A DNA stretch of 13,920 bases from an uncultured Lachnospiraceae bacterium (GTDB lineage Bacteria; Bacillota; Clostridia; Lachnospirales; Lachnospiraceae). The DNA lies in contig CAJUJY010000081.1 in NCBI GenBank assembly GCA_910586555.1, positions 1-13,920 on the forward strand, in the 5' to 3' direction. This document shows positions 7,141-13,908 of this stretch, piece by piece. Within the stretch, counting starts at the first letter, position 1. Each line of letters starts with the position of its first letter. The position numbers were made by a program, and so were the translations under genes. Below the pieces are notes generated by a model. It ran no database searches, had not been told where the DNA came from, and worked only from the letters and a program-made list of their open reading frames with translations.

Positions 7141-7170
7141 TTGTCTTTAATATAAATTATTTTCTATAGT
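7141..7170 (+). promoter_or_regulatory. Promoter of the cysteine-rich ORF
   Basis: TTGTCT (7141-7146) and TATAGT (7165-7170) are 18 bp apart. The predicted transcript start at about 7177 coincides with the first base of the leader hairpin. Confidence 0.55.
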
Positions 7171-7176
7171 GCCATT

Positions 7177-7231
7177 TGGTTTTATGCCTGTGTGCTGCCT
7201 GGCATAAAACCAGAAATTAAAAAGCAGCGCA
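7177..7231 (+). ncRNA. Predicted H-type pseudoknot in the leader of the Cys-rich ORF
   Basis: Stem 1 is a perfect 12-bp pairing, TGGTTTTATGCC (7177-7188) with GGCATAAAACCA (7201-7212). Eight bases of its 12-nt loop (7191-7198, TGTGCTGC) can pair with 7224-7231 (GCAGCGCA), one pair being G-U. The connecting loops are 2, 2 and 11 nt. The 11-nt loop is A-rich (GAAATTAAAAA), as is common where this strand lies in the minor groove of stem 1. The structure ends 5 nt before the GAGG ribosome site (7237-7240). It suggests translational control by a ligand, protein or temperature. It does not match a riboswitch class that I recognise. Confidence 0.55.
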
Positions 7232-7246
7232 GAAAAGAGGTAAATT

Positions 7247-7459
7247 ATGAAAAAAGATGCTAAAACAATGAAGGAAGTTGCTGAGAGGTGTACACGTTAC
7301 TGTTCATGTGGTAAAGATGGATGCGGCTGTGGTTCATCAAATGCCACAAATTCTTCTAAAGAATGTGACGTAACATGCCAGACATGTACACATTATGACC
7401 AGTCAAATGTCTGTGACATTGACTTATATGAGGAAATTGTTAAAAACCATAACCTCTAA
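7247..7459 (+). CDS. Small cysteine-rich protein, unknown function
   Basis: This is a 70-residue acidic and polar protein with nine cysteines, at 15, 19, 21, 26, 28, 40, 44, 47 and 56. The first cluster is CTRYCSCGKDGCGCG and the second is CDVTCQTCTHY followed by VCDIDLYEEIV. There is no signal peptide or membrane segment, so a cytosolic metal-binding role (zinc or iron-sulphur) is more likely than disulphides. The C-terminal CxxCxxY...C arrangement resembles short zinc-knuckle-like modules found in clostridial small proteins, but I cannot name a family. The ATG has GAGG 6 nt upstream, a promoter and a structured leader, and a hairpin follows, so it looks like a real single-gene unit. The coordinates are well supported; the function is not. 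Confidence 0.8.
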   Translation: MKKDAKTMKEVAERCTRYCSCGKDGCGCGSSNATNSSKECDVTCQTCTHYDQSNVCDIDLYEEIVKNHNL

Positions 7460-7494
7460 AATCCATTATAACACAAAATAAGTTTAAAAACTAT

Positions 7495-7557
7495 TCCGGG
7501 CCTGGCAGTTTTAAAGCTGTTTTTATAAACTATATTTAAAACTGCCAGGTGTCCGGA
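7495..7557. terminator. Long bidirectional hairpin between convergent genes
   Basis: TCCGG, one nt and CCTGGCAGTTTTAAA (7501-7515) pair with TTTAAAACTGCCAGG (7535-7549), 3 nt and CCGGA. This makes about 20 bp around a 19-nt loop. It lies between the stops of the plus-strand cysteine-rich ORF (7459) and the minus-strand GH13 gene (7570). On the minus strand a TTTTT run follows a few nt later; on the plus strand there is no clean U tract. It most likely ends both transcripts. Confidence 0.65.
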
Positions 7558-7569
7558 TAAACTTCTATA

Positions 7570-9558
7570 TCAGCGTCCTATAAAAACTACTATTGACCTT
7601 GGTGGCACAACAGTCTTTCTTTGCAAATCCATTCCATCTTTTTTAATTCTTACACTTCTTTTACGTTTTTTCCAGCTATTTTTCTTAACAGGTATTTCAT
7701 AAAACATATCATCATAAGTAGTTATAGCAACATACCATTTGCGTCCATTAGGCAGGGAAGGCAGGTCAAATGTCTTTGATTCCCAGTACATATTAAATAT
7801 AAAGTAAATTATGTCATCAGTTTCACCCTGGGCATCTTCTGCATAATCACCATTTAATAATATGCCAAGCATCCTGTTATAATTAGAATAGTCTGCCCTC
7901 CACGCCTGTGTACCATGTATTGAAATGCCTGGCAGCCCATATCCTTTATTATCTGATGCAGGAAGCCCTTCTTTCTGCCATAATACAGGGTGCTCTTTCC
8001 TGAAAAGTATAAGCTTCTTTACATATTCAAGTATTTCCTTCTCACGTTTGCCATGCCTCCAGTCCAGCCATGTAACAATGTCATCATGGCAGTATGGGTT
8101 GTTATTGCCAAGCTGTGTATTGCCAAACTCATCACCTGCAAGTATCATAGGCGTGCCCTGGCTGCATAAAAACATAAGGAAAGCATTCCTTATCTGCCTT
8201 ATCCTAAGTCCTGACACTGCCTGTTTCCTTGATTTTCCTTCTATCCCGCAGTTCCAGCTATAATTATAATCTGTGCCATCTTTATTCTTTTCACCATTAG
8301 ATTCATTATGCTTCACATCATAAGATACAAGATCCATAAGTGTAAAACCATTAGCATGTGTGATAAAATTAATAACAGAACAGCCAGGTATATTACGTTT
8401 AAAACGTCCGGCAAAACTTGCGGCCATTGCTTCATCACTTTTTAAGAACCTTCTTGCGTCATTCATAAAGCCATCATTATATTCAGCCAGGAATTTGCCT
8501 TTATGCTTAATCCCAGGATTTTTAAGAAGCTGGCTGTCCCAGTATGAAGCAAGTATCTTTACCCCTGAAAGCACAGGATCTGAAACAAGTGCAACAGAAG
8601 GCATAACTTCATTATTTATACGGAAACCGTCAATATGGTAATTAAGTACCCAGTTCCTTAAACAGTCAGCCATAAGATATAAATTAGTGCCTGGCAGGAA
8701 ATATATATCCATAATAACTTCTATGCCCTCTTTATGGAAACTTTTCACAAAGCTTTTAAATTCACTGACAGGATTGTTTTTATCAGAAGCGTAAGCTGTT
8801 TTAGGCGAGAAATAATATGTATCTTCTGCCCCGTATCCCCAGTAATTAAGCTTAATATATCTGGAAACATTTTCTTCACTGCTTTCTTTAGTACCATCTA
8901 AAAGTACAGGCCTGCCATTATAAATCCTGTATTCTTCCTGTATTTCATTAAATTCATAACATGGCATTAAAAGGACTGCATTAATTCCCAGTTCCTTTAT
9001 ATAATTGAGCTTTTCAACAAGCCCTTTATATGTCCCTTTATGTTTTACACCAGAAGATTTGTGTTTTGTATATCCTCTTACATGGAGCTGGTACAATATG
9101 GTTTCATTAAAATTCCTTCCAATCTGGCAGTCATCTTCCCAGTCAAATTCCTGGTGGCAGATTCCGCCTCTTACAAACTTCTGCCTGCTGTTACTGCCTG
9201 TCTTCCCCCATGGGGGTTTGCCATGTATAATCTGTGCATACGGGTCAATAAATTCCCTGCCGTCTGCTTCATACATATATTCAAAATCCTGCGACAATAT
9301 CTGTATAAGGCTGCGCCCGTCTTTATCCTTATTATTTATGCCAGTAATTGTCACGAAATATACCCCGCCTCTTTTAAACTCTTCTGTCAGCGGGATTACA
9401 CAAGCTGGTTCTTTTCTTCCAATATAGTAAAATTTTAACTTACATTCTTTTTCATATGGAAGGTATACAGAGAACTGCACGCCTGTGGCTGCCTTTATTA
9501 CACCAAAAGACAATGTATCACCTGGTTTTATATTAAAAAGATTGTTCCTTTTTTCCAT
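7570..9558 (-). CDS. GH13 debranching-enzyme homologue, probably catalytically dead
   Basis: This 662-residue protein has the layout of glycogen-debranching/isoamylase-type GH13 enzymes: an N-terminal CBM48-like domain (about 10-110), a (beta/alpha)8 barrel (about 150-520) with the family strand ETILYQLHVRGYT (152-164), and a C-terminal beta domain. The fold markers GTYKGLVEKLNYIKELGINAV, SPKTAYAS and GTPMILAGDEFGNTQ are present. The catalytic positions are not: DGFRIN (310-315) has Asn315 for the nucleophile Asp; KILASYWD (334-341) has Ser338 where AEPWD gives the acid Glu; THANGFTL (400-407) has Ala402-Asn403 for His-Asp; and conserved region I (VIMDIYF, 281-287) lacks Asn-His. The frame is intact with AAGGAG before the ATG, so this is a maintained protein and not a decayed gene. 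A glycan-binding or regulatory role is inferred, comparable to inactive plant isoamylase ISA2. Confidence 0.88.
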   Translation of the reverse strand: MEKRNNLFNIKPGDTLSFGVIKAATGVQFSVYLPYEKECKLKFYYIGRKEPACVIPLTEEFKRGGVYFVTITGINNKDKDGRSLIQILSQDFEYMYEADGREFIDPYAQIIHGKPPWGKTGSNSRQKFVRGGICHQEFDWEDDCQIGRNFNETILYQLHVRGYTKHKSSGVKHKGTYKGLVEKLNYIKELGINAVLLMPCYEFNEIQEEYRIYNGRPVLLDGTKESSEENVSRYIKLNYWGYGAEDTYYFSPKTAYASDKNNPVSEFKSFVKSFHKEGIEVIMDIYFLPGTNLYLMADCLRNWVLNYHIDGFRINNEVMPSVALVSDPVLSGVKILASYWDSQLLKNPGIKHKGKFLAEYNDGFMNDARRFLKSDEAMAASFAGRFKRNIPGCSVINFITHANGFTLMDLVSYDVKHNESNGEKNKDGTDYNYSWNCGIEGKSRKQAVSGLRIRQIRNAFLMFLCSQGTPMILAGDEFGNTQLGNNNPYCHDDIVTWLDWRHGKREKEILEYVKKLILFRKEHPVLWQKEGLPASDNKGYGLPGISIHGTQAWRADYSNYNRMLGILLNGDYAEDAQGETDDIIYFIFNMYWESKTFDLPSLPNGRKWYVAITTYDDMFYEIPVKKNSWKKRKRSVRIKKDGMDLQRKTVVPPRSIVVFIGR

Positions 9559-9578
9559 TCTCTCTCCTTAGAATCCAG

Positions 9579-9596
9579 GCGGATTATGTAATCCGC
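9579..9596 (-). promoter_or_regulatory. Short perfect palindrome upstream of the GH13 homologue
   Basis: GCGGATT, ATGT, then AATCCGC is a 7-bp perfect inverted repeat about 20 nt before the GH13 start and just upstream of its ribosome site. No T run follows on the minus strand, so it is not an obvious terminator. It may be a leader hairpin, a weak operator or an mRNA processing site between the PIG-V-like gene and this one. I see no convincing promoter in the 76-nt gap, so the two may be cotranscribed. Confidence 0.4.
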
Positions 9597-9634
9597 TTTG
9601 CTGCTTAAAATTGTGTCTTTATAAACCAATGTAT

Positions 9635-10927
9635 CTACATAATCTGTTTCCATGATAAATAACCCGCCATATAAATAGCAAAAAATACCGAAGAAACAGC
9701 TACCACCATATTATAGAATTTTGGGTGCCTGTCCAGTATCTCCCCAAGAATAATAAACAGCGGGAATGCACAGGACATATAACGCCCGCCGCTAATAAGG
9801 AATGTTACTGAATAATTAATAATTGTATAAACAAATAAAAATGCAGTATATTTAAGTGGATGCCTGCGCAGCCCGTAAAATAATAAAATTATTGTTACTG
9901 CAAATATAACCAGTTCAGGAAGCCATACAGAAGCTATCATTGTATTCTGGGTATTCCCACCAAAGGCCTGTCCCCATATCTCTTTTAATGCATTTGTAAA
10001 ATAAGTAGTGCTATGATACCAGTGTTCTTTCTGGTATATTGAAAACTGGAATGGATTTCCTTCTACTTTATAATTAATATAAAAATATATAAAGTTTCCT
10101 ACTGGAATAAGGAAAAGAAATATGCCTTTTGTAAAAAGCAGCTTTATAAACTCTTTTCCCTTATGCTGTTTAAACATTTCAAATGGCTTATAATATACAA
10201 AAAATTCAACACCTGCAACACCAAATAAAAGTATTCCCTGTACCCTGCATAGTGAACAAAATATACCAGTAAGTCCTACAGCAAGCCAGTTATGTTTTTT
10301 TACAAAATAAAACCCTGCCATCATTGTACATAAAAACAGGCTTTCTGTCATCATTGCACCAAAGAAAAATGAAAATGGATAAACGGATAACAGCACAAGT
10401 GATTTCCATGCAATCCTTTTACCATATTCTTCTGATATTAAAGCATAAAAGAAACATGAACCTGCTGCATATGCCAGGCATGAAAGCACAAGGCAGGCAG
10501 CTTCCCAGTTATTAATTACCACATGTACTATTCTTAAAAGCCACGGATAAAGAGGGAAAAATACCAGGAATAAATGTTCACCATCCTGTATACAGCCTGC
10601 ATAGCCTTTACTTGCTATATCTATATAATGTGGTGCATCCCATCTGTTCCATGCAGAAAGGAAATCTGCAAAACCAAATGTTGTTTCTTCTGAGAATATA
10701 TATAAATATACCACACTGGCAATGTATACTGCAATCCTGAATATTAAGGCAATCACAAATATATAAATAATATCTTTTCTATTTACACCTTCCCCCTGGT
10801 ATACCCGTTTTTCTGTTACAAAGAGTTTAAGCTTTGCATTACTGGCTGTAACACCTGACTGGCAGGCAAAACAAACAAACCATGCAACAATAAATACTAT
10901 CACTATTGCAGTTAAAACTACTGGCAT
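9635..10927 (-). CDS. PIG-V-like membrane mannosyltransferase (GT-C fold)
   Basis: This 430-residue polytopic membrane protein has about ten hydrophobic segments and matches the bacterial relatives of PIG-V (COG5542-type). Such enzymes transfer mannose or a related sugar from a polyprenyl-phosphate donor on the outer face of the membrane. Visible landmarks are the acidic loop motif NRWDAPHYIDIASKGY (94-109), FFPLYPWLLR (123-132), and the FFFGAMMTESLF segment near 187-198. The Asp in RWDAPHY is the expected catalytic position for the GT-C fold. An additional N-terminal helix (about 4-22) precedes the usual start of the family. GGAGG lies 10 nt before the ATG. The acceptor is unknown; a cell-surface glycan or lipid is likely. 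It may share a transcript with the GH13 homologue 76 nt downstream. Confidence 0.85.
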   Translation of the reverse strand: MPVVLTAIVIVFIVAWFVCFACQSGVTASNAKLKLFVTEKRVYQGEGVNRKDIIYIFVIALIFRIAVYIASVVYLYIFSEETTFGFADFLSAWNRWDAPHYIDIASKGYAGCIQDGEHLFLVFFPLYPWLLRIVHVVINNWEAACLVLSCLAYAAGSCFFYALISEEYGKRIAWKSLVLLSVYPFSFFFGAMMTESLFLCTMMAGFYFVKKHNWLAVGLTGIFCSLCRVQGILLFGVAGVEFFVYYKPFEMFKQHKGKEFIKLLFTKGIFLFLIPVGNFIYFYINYKVEGNPFQFSIYQKEHWYHSTTYFTNALKEIWGQAFGGNTQNTMIASVWLPELVIFAVTIILLFYGLRRHPLKYTAFLFVYTIINYSVTFLISGGRYMSCAFPLFIILGEILDRHPKFYNMVVAVSSVFFAIYMAGYLSWKQIM

Positions 10928-11141
10928 CAGTAAAAAACCTCCATATTATAATAATTTCTGGTAAATAATTAATACCTTTTATATTATACTACTACATTTT
11001 TCCCATTCATGCAAAACATAAGCAGCTAAAAATCATAAAATATTAAGATTATATTCAAAAAACCTTGCAAAATCGCCATTTTACTGTAAAATAGTAAAGG
11101 TTAGCAATAATACCCTGAAATATAGAAAGGAATTATATAGT
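10928..11141. promoter_or_regulatory. Divergent promoter region of the PIG-V-like and ABC-F genes
   Basis: This 214-bp gap holds the start regions of two divergent genes. On the plus strand TTGCAA (11065-11070) and TAAAAT (11087-11092) are 16 bp apart and would serve the ABC-F gene. A 15-bp palindrome, ATTTTACTGTAAAAT (11078-11092), covers that -10 box and could be an operator. On the minus strand TATAAT (10983-10988) is a possible -10 for the PIG-V-like gene, but its nearest -35-like element (TTGCAT) is 20 bp away. I see no antibiotic-attenuator leader (short ORF plus alternating hairpins) before the ABC-F gene. Confidence 0.45.
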
Positions 11142-12773
11142 ATGATACAGTCAGCCAATGTAACATTACGCCTTGGCAAAAAGGCATTGTTTGAAGATGT
11201 TAATATTAAATTTACAGAAGGTAACTGTTATGGCCTTATCGGTGCAAATGGTGCAGGAAAGTCTACTTTTTTAAAAATCCTGTCAGGTGAAATTGAACCA
11301 AGCAAGGGTGAAATTATAATTACACCAGGACAGAGGCTTTCTTTCTTAAAACAGGACCACTTCCAGTATGACAGCTATGCTGTGCTTGACACTGTAATTA
11401 TGGGCAATGAACGGCTTTATGCAATAATGAAAGAGAAAGAAGAAATATATGCAAAAGCAGATTTTACTGAAGAAGACGGGATTAAGGCAAGTGAACTTGA
11501 AGCAGAGTTTGCTGCAATGGATGGATGGGAAGCAGAATCAGATGCTGCAACACTTTTAAACGGCCTTGGCATATCTACAGAAACGCACAGTAAGAAAATG
11601 TCTGAACTTAATGCAGGTGAAAAAATTAAAGTCCTGCTTGCACAGGCACTCTTTGGAAACCCTGACATACTGCTTCTGGACGAACCTACAAACCACCTTG
11701 ACCTTGAGGCTATACGCTGGCTTGAGGAATTTCTTATTAACTTTGACAATACAGTAATTGTTGTTTCACATGACCGTTATTTCTTAAATAAAGTGTGCAC
11801 ACATATTGCTGATATTGACTATGCAAAAATACAGTTATATACAGGAAATTATGATTTCTGGTATGAGTCCAGCCAGCTTATGATTAAGCAGATGAAGGAA
11901 GCCAATAAAAAGAAAGAGGAGAAAATTAAAGAACTCCAGACATTTATACAGCGGTTCAGTGCTAATGCCTCTAAGTCAAAACAGGCAACTTCACGTAAAC
12001 ATGCCCTTGAAAAAATACAGCTTGATGAAATGAAGCCTTCAAGCCGTAAGTACCCATATATTGATTTCAGGCCTGACCGTGAAATTGGCAATGAAGTGCT
12101 TACAGTGGAACATATCTCTAAAACCATTGATGGCATAAAAGTACTTGATGATATTTCATTTATTATAGGACGTGAGGATAAAATAGCATTTGTAGGAAGC
12201 AATACCATTGCAAATACTACACTTTTTAAAATACTTGCTGGTGAAATGGAACCTGACAGCGGTTCTTTTAAATGGGGTGTAACTACAAGTTTTTCTTACT
12301 TCCCAAAAGACAATACAGAACTTTTTAATAGTGATGAAACTATTGTAGACTGGCTTATGCCTTTCTCCCCTGAAAAAGACCCCACATATGTACGTGGTTT
12401 CCTCGGGCGTATGCTTTTTCCTGGTGAAGACGGCATTAAAAAAGTAAATGTGCTTTCTGGTGGTGAACGTGTCCGTGTAATGCTTTCTAAAATGATGATA
12501 CTTGGCTCTAATATATTAATTATAGATGAACCTACAGCACATCTTGATATGGAATCCATAACATCACTTAACAACGGGCTTATAAAATTCCCAGGTGTTA
12601 TACTGTTTACATCACAAGACCACCAGTTTATACAGACAATCGCTAACAGGATTATGGAAATAACACCTGGCGGGCTTATTGATAAGATTACAACATATGA
12701 TGAATACCTTGACAGTGATGAAATGGCACGTAAAAGACAAATACTGTCTGTACAGGCAGAAGAAAATGATTAA
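11142..12773 (+). CDS. ABC-F family ATPase, YbiT-like
   Basis: This 543-residue protein has two ABC ATPase domains joined by a linker and no membrane helices: an ABC-F translation factor that acts in the ribosomal E site. Domain 1 has Walker A GANGAGKST (34-42), a degenerate signature LNAGE (156-160), Walker B ILLLDE (176-181) and switch His210. The charged helical linker, which would reach towards the tRNA, is at about 241-310. Domain 2 has GSNTIANTT (352-360) where Walker A should be, so Ala357 and Asn358 replace Gly-Lys; it has an intact signature LSGGE (438-442), Walker B ILIIDE (458-463) and Gln492 for the switch His. The organisation resembles YbiT more than the antibiotic-resistance subgroup. 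The AAAGGA site before ATG 11142 supports this start. Confidence 0.9.
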   Translation: MIQSANVTLRLGKKALFEDVNIKFTEGNCYGLIGANGAGKSTFLKILSGEIEPSKGEIIITPGQRLSFLKQDHFQYDSYAVLDTVIMGNERLYAIMKEKEEIYAKADFTEEDGIKASELEAEFAAMDGWEAESDAATLLNGLGISTETHSKKMSELNAGEKIKVLLAQALFGNPDILLLDEPTNHLDLEAIRWLEEFLINFDNTVIVVSHDRYFLNKVCTHIADIDYAKIQLYTGNYDFWYESSQLMIKQMKEANKKKEEKIKELQTFIQRFSANASKSKQATSRKHALEKIQLDEMKPSSRKYPYIDFRPDREIGNEVLTVEHISKTIDGIKVLDDISFIIGREDKIAFVGSNTIANTTLFKILAGEMEPDSGSFKWGVTTSFSYFPKDNTELFNSDETIVDWLMPFSPEKDPTYVRGFLGRMLFPGEDGIKKVNVLSGGERVRVMLSKMMILGSNILIIDEPTAHLDMESITSLNNGLIKFPGVILFTSQDHQFIQTIANRIMEITPGGLIDKITTYDEYLDSDEMARKRQILSVQAEEND

Positions 12774-12799
12774 ATACAGATTGCAGATATTATAAAGGA

Positions 12800-12889
12800 G
12801 CTGCCGCATTAAGAAAATATTATACAATATATAGAAAATTTGTTTTACTAAAATACTATATCTTGCATTTTTATTCTTAGTGCGGCAGC
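12800..12889. terminator. 16-bp inverted repeat with a 58-nt AT-rich core
   Basis: GCTGCCGCATTAAGAA (12800-12815) and TTCTTAGTGCGGCAGC (12874-12889) are complementary along all 16 positions, with one G-T pair, and enclose an AT-rich core that contains smaller inverted repeats. It lies between the convergent ABC-F and GT2 genes, so bidirectional termination is the simplest explanation. However, the loop is large and neither strand has a following T run. A small terminal-inverted-repeat element is possible, but I see no target-site duplication. Confidence 0.5.
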
Positions 12890-12899
12890 CCAAAAATAA

Positions 12900-13859
12900 T
12901 TATTCTATATCTTTAAAAAGTACTTTTTCTATTATAAACCTTGGGCGTTCTTTTACTTCCATATATATTTTGCCTATATACTCCCCAATAATCCCAAGTG
13001 AAAGCAGTATAAGCCCTCCTATTCCCCATAAGGATATAACTATGCTTGTCCAGCCTGCAACTACCTTTCCCATTACCCAGACTGCAAGGAAATATATTAA
13101 CATAATTATGCTAACTGAAAAAACAAACATTCCCAGTGTTGTAATCATTCTTATAGGCTTGACACTGCATGATGTTATGCCGTCTACTGCAAATGATATC
13201 ATTTTTTTAAGCGGATATTTTGATTCACCTGCAAAACGTTCATGGCGTTCATAATATACAACATCTGTTTCATAGCCAATCATAGGGACTATCCCTCTTA
13301 AGAAAAGGTTTACTTCTTTAAACTGCGAAAGCCCTTCTAAAGCCCTTTTGCTCATAAGCCTGTAATCTGCATGGTCTTCTAATGTATCAGCCCCCATAAA
13401 CTTCATAACTTTATAAAATGCATGTGCTGTCCCACGTTTAAATACAGTATCTGTAGCCCTTGTTGAACGTACCCCGTAAACAATGTCCTTGCCTTCAATG
13501 AATTTATCAATGAATTGTTCAACTGCCCCTACATCATCTTGTAAATCCGCATCAAGGGAAACCGCCGCATCTGCATAATCTTTTGCTGTCATAAGCCCTG
13601 CAAGCAGGGCATTCTGGTGTCCTCTGTTATGTGCAAGGTTTATACCTGTAAATACAGGATCTTCTTCGTGCAACTGTGATATTATATTCCATGTCAGGTC
13701 TTTAGAACCATCATTAACAAATGCAATCCGGCTTTTTTTGCTTATTTTTCCTTTTTCCATAAGACCATGCATAATGTTTTTTAACTGTTTAGAAGTTTCA
13801 GGAAGAACCTCCTGTTCATTATAACATGGTATAACAAGCCATATGGTATGTGGTTTCAT
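12900..13859 (-). CDS. Polyprenyl-phosphate glycosyltransferase, GtrB/DPMS-like (GT2)
   Basis: This 319-residue GT2 enzyme moves a sugar, usually glucose or mannose, from its nucleotide donor to undecaprenyl phosphate on the cytoplasmic face of the membrane. The N-terminal catalytic domain (about 5-225) shows IPCYNEQEVLP (10-20), FVNDGSKD (47-54), the metal-binding DADLQDD (103-109), DHADYRLMSKRA (162-173) and ERHERFAGESKYPL (204-217), the last being characteristic of this subgroup. Two C-terminal membrane helices follow at about 238-263 and 271-296, then a basic tail that includes KERPRF. This domain order and length match GtrB/YkcC/CsbB proteins. The ATG has AGG 5 nt upstream; the promoter probably lies beyond the window edge. 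The product could feed GT-C enzymes such as the PIG-V-like protein nearby, but that link is inferred. Confidence 0.93.
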   Translation of the reverse strand: MKPHTIWLVIPCYNEQEVLPETSKQLKNIMHGLMEKGKISKKSRIAFVNDGSKDLTWNIISQLHEEDPVFTGINLAHNRGHQNALLAGLMTAKDYADAAVSLDADLQDDVGAVEQFIDKFIEGKDIVYGVRSTRATDTVFKRGTAHAFYKVMKFMGADTLEDHADYRLMSKRALEGLSQFKEVNLFLRGIVPMIGYETDVVYYERHERFAGESKYPLKKMISFAVDGITSCSVKPIRMITTLGMFVFSVSIIMLIYFLAVWVMGKVVAGWTSIVISLWGIGGLILLSLGIIGEYIGKIYMEVKERPRFIIEKVLFKDIE

Positions 13860-13886
13860 AATTGCCTGCTACTCAAAATATGGACA

Positions 13887-13908
13887 AATATACCCATACC
13901 GGGATATT
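13887..13908 (-). promoter_or_regulatory. Small leader hairpin before the GT2 gene
   Basis: AATAT, a bulged A and CCC pair with GGG and ATATT around a 5-nt loop, ending about 28 nt upstream of the GT2 start codon. It could be a leader structure or the end of an upstream transcript. No T run is visible and the window ends here, so its meaning is open. Confidence 0.3.

Noticed and set aside
7247..7459. Cys-rich ORF as a SCIFF/ranthipeptide or lanthipeptide precursor
   Set aside because: No radical SAM, lanthionine synthetase, protease or transporter gene is adjacent, and the cysteine spacing differs from SCIFF.
9005..9438. Two overlapping plus-strand open frames of 130-140 codons inside the GH13 homologue
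   Set aside because: They are antisense to the conserved CBM48/GH13 region and have no start signals or family features.
7570..9558. GH13 homologue as a decaying pseudogene
   Set aside because: There is no frameshift or stop over 662 codons, the ribosome site is good and the fold motifs are well kept. Directed loss of catalysis fits better than decay.
11093..11141. Antibiotic-responsive attenuator in front of the ABC-F gene
   Set aside because: There is no leader peptide ORF, no stable terminator hairpin and no T run between the predicted promoter and the start codon.
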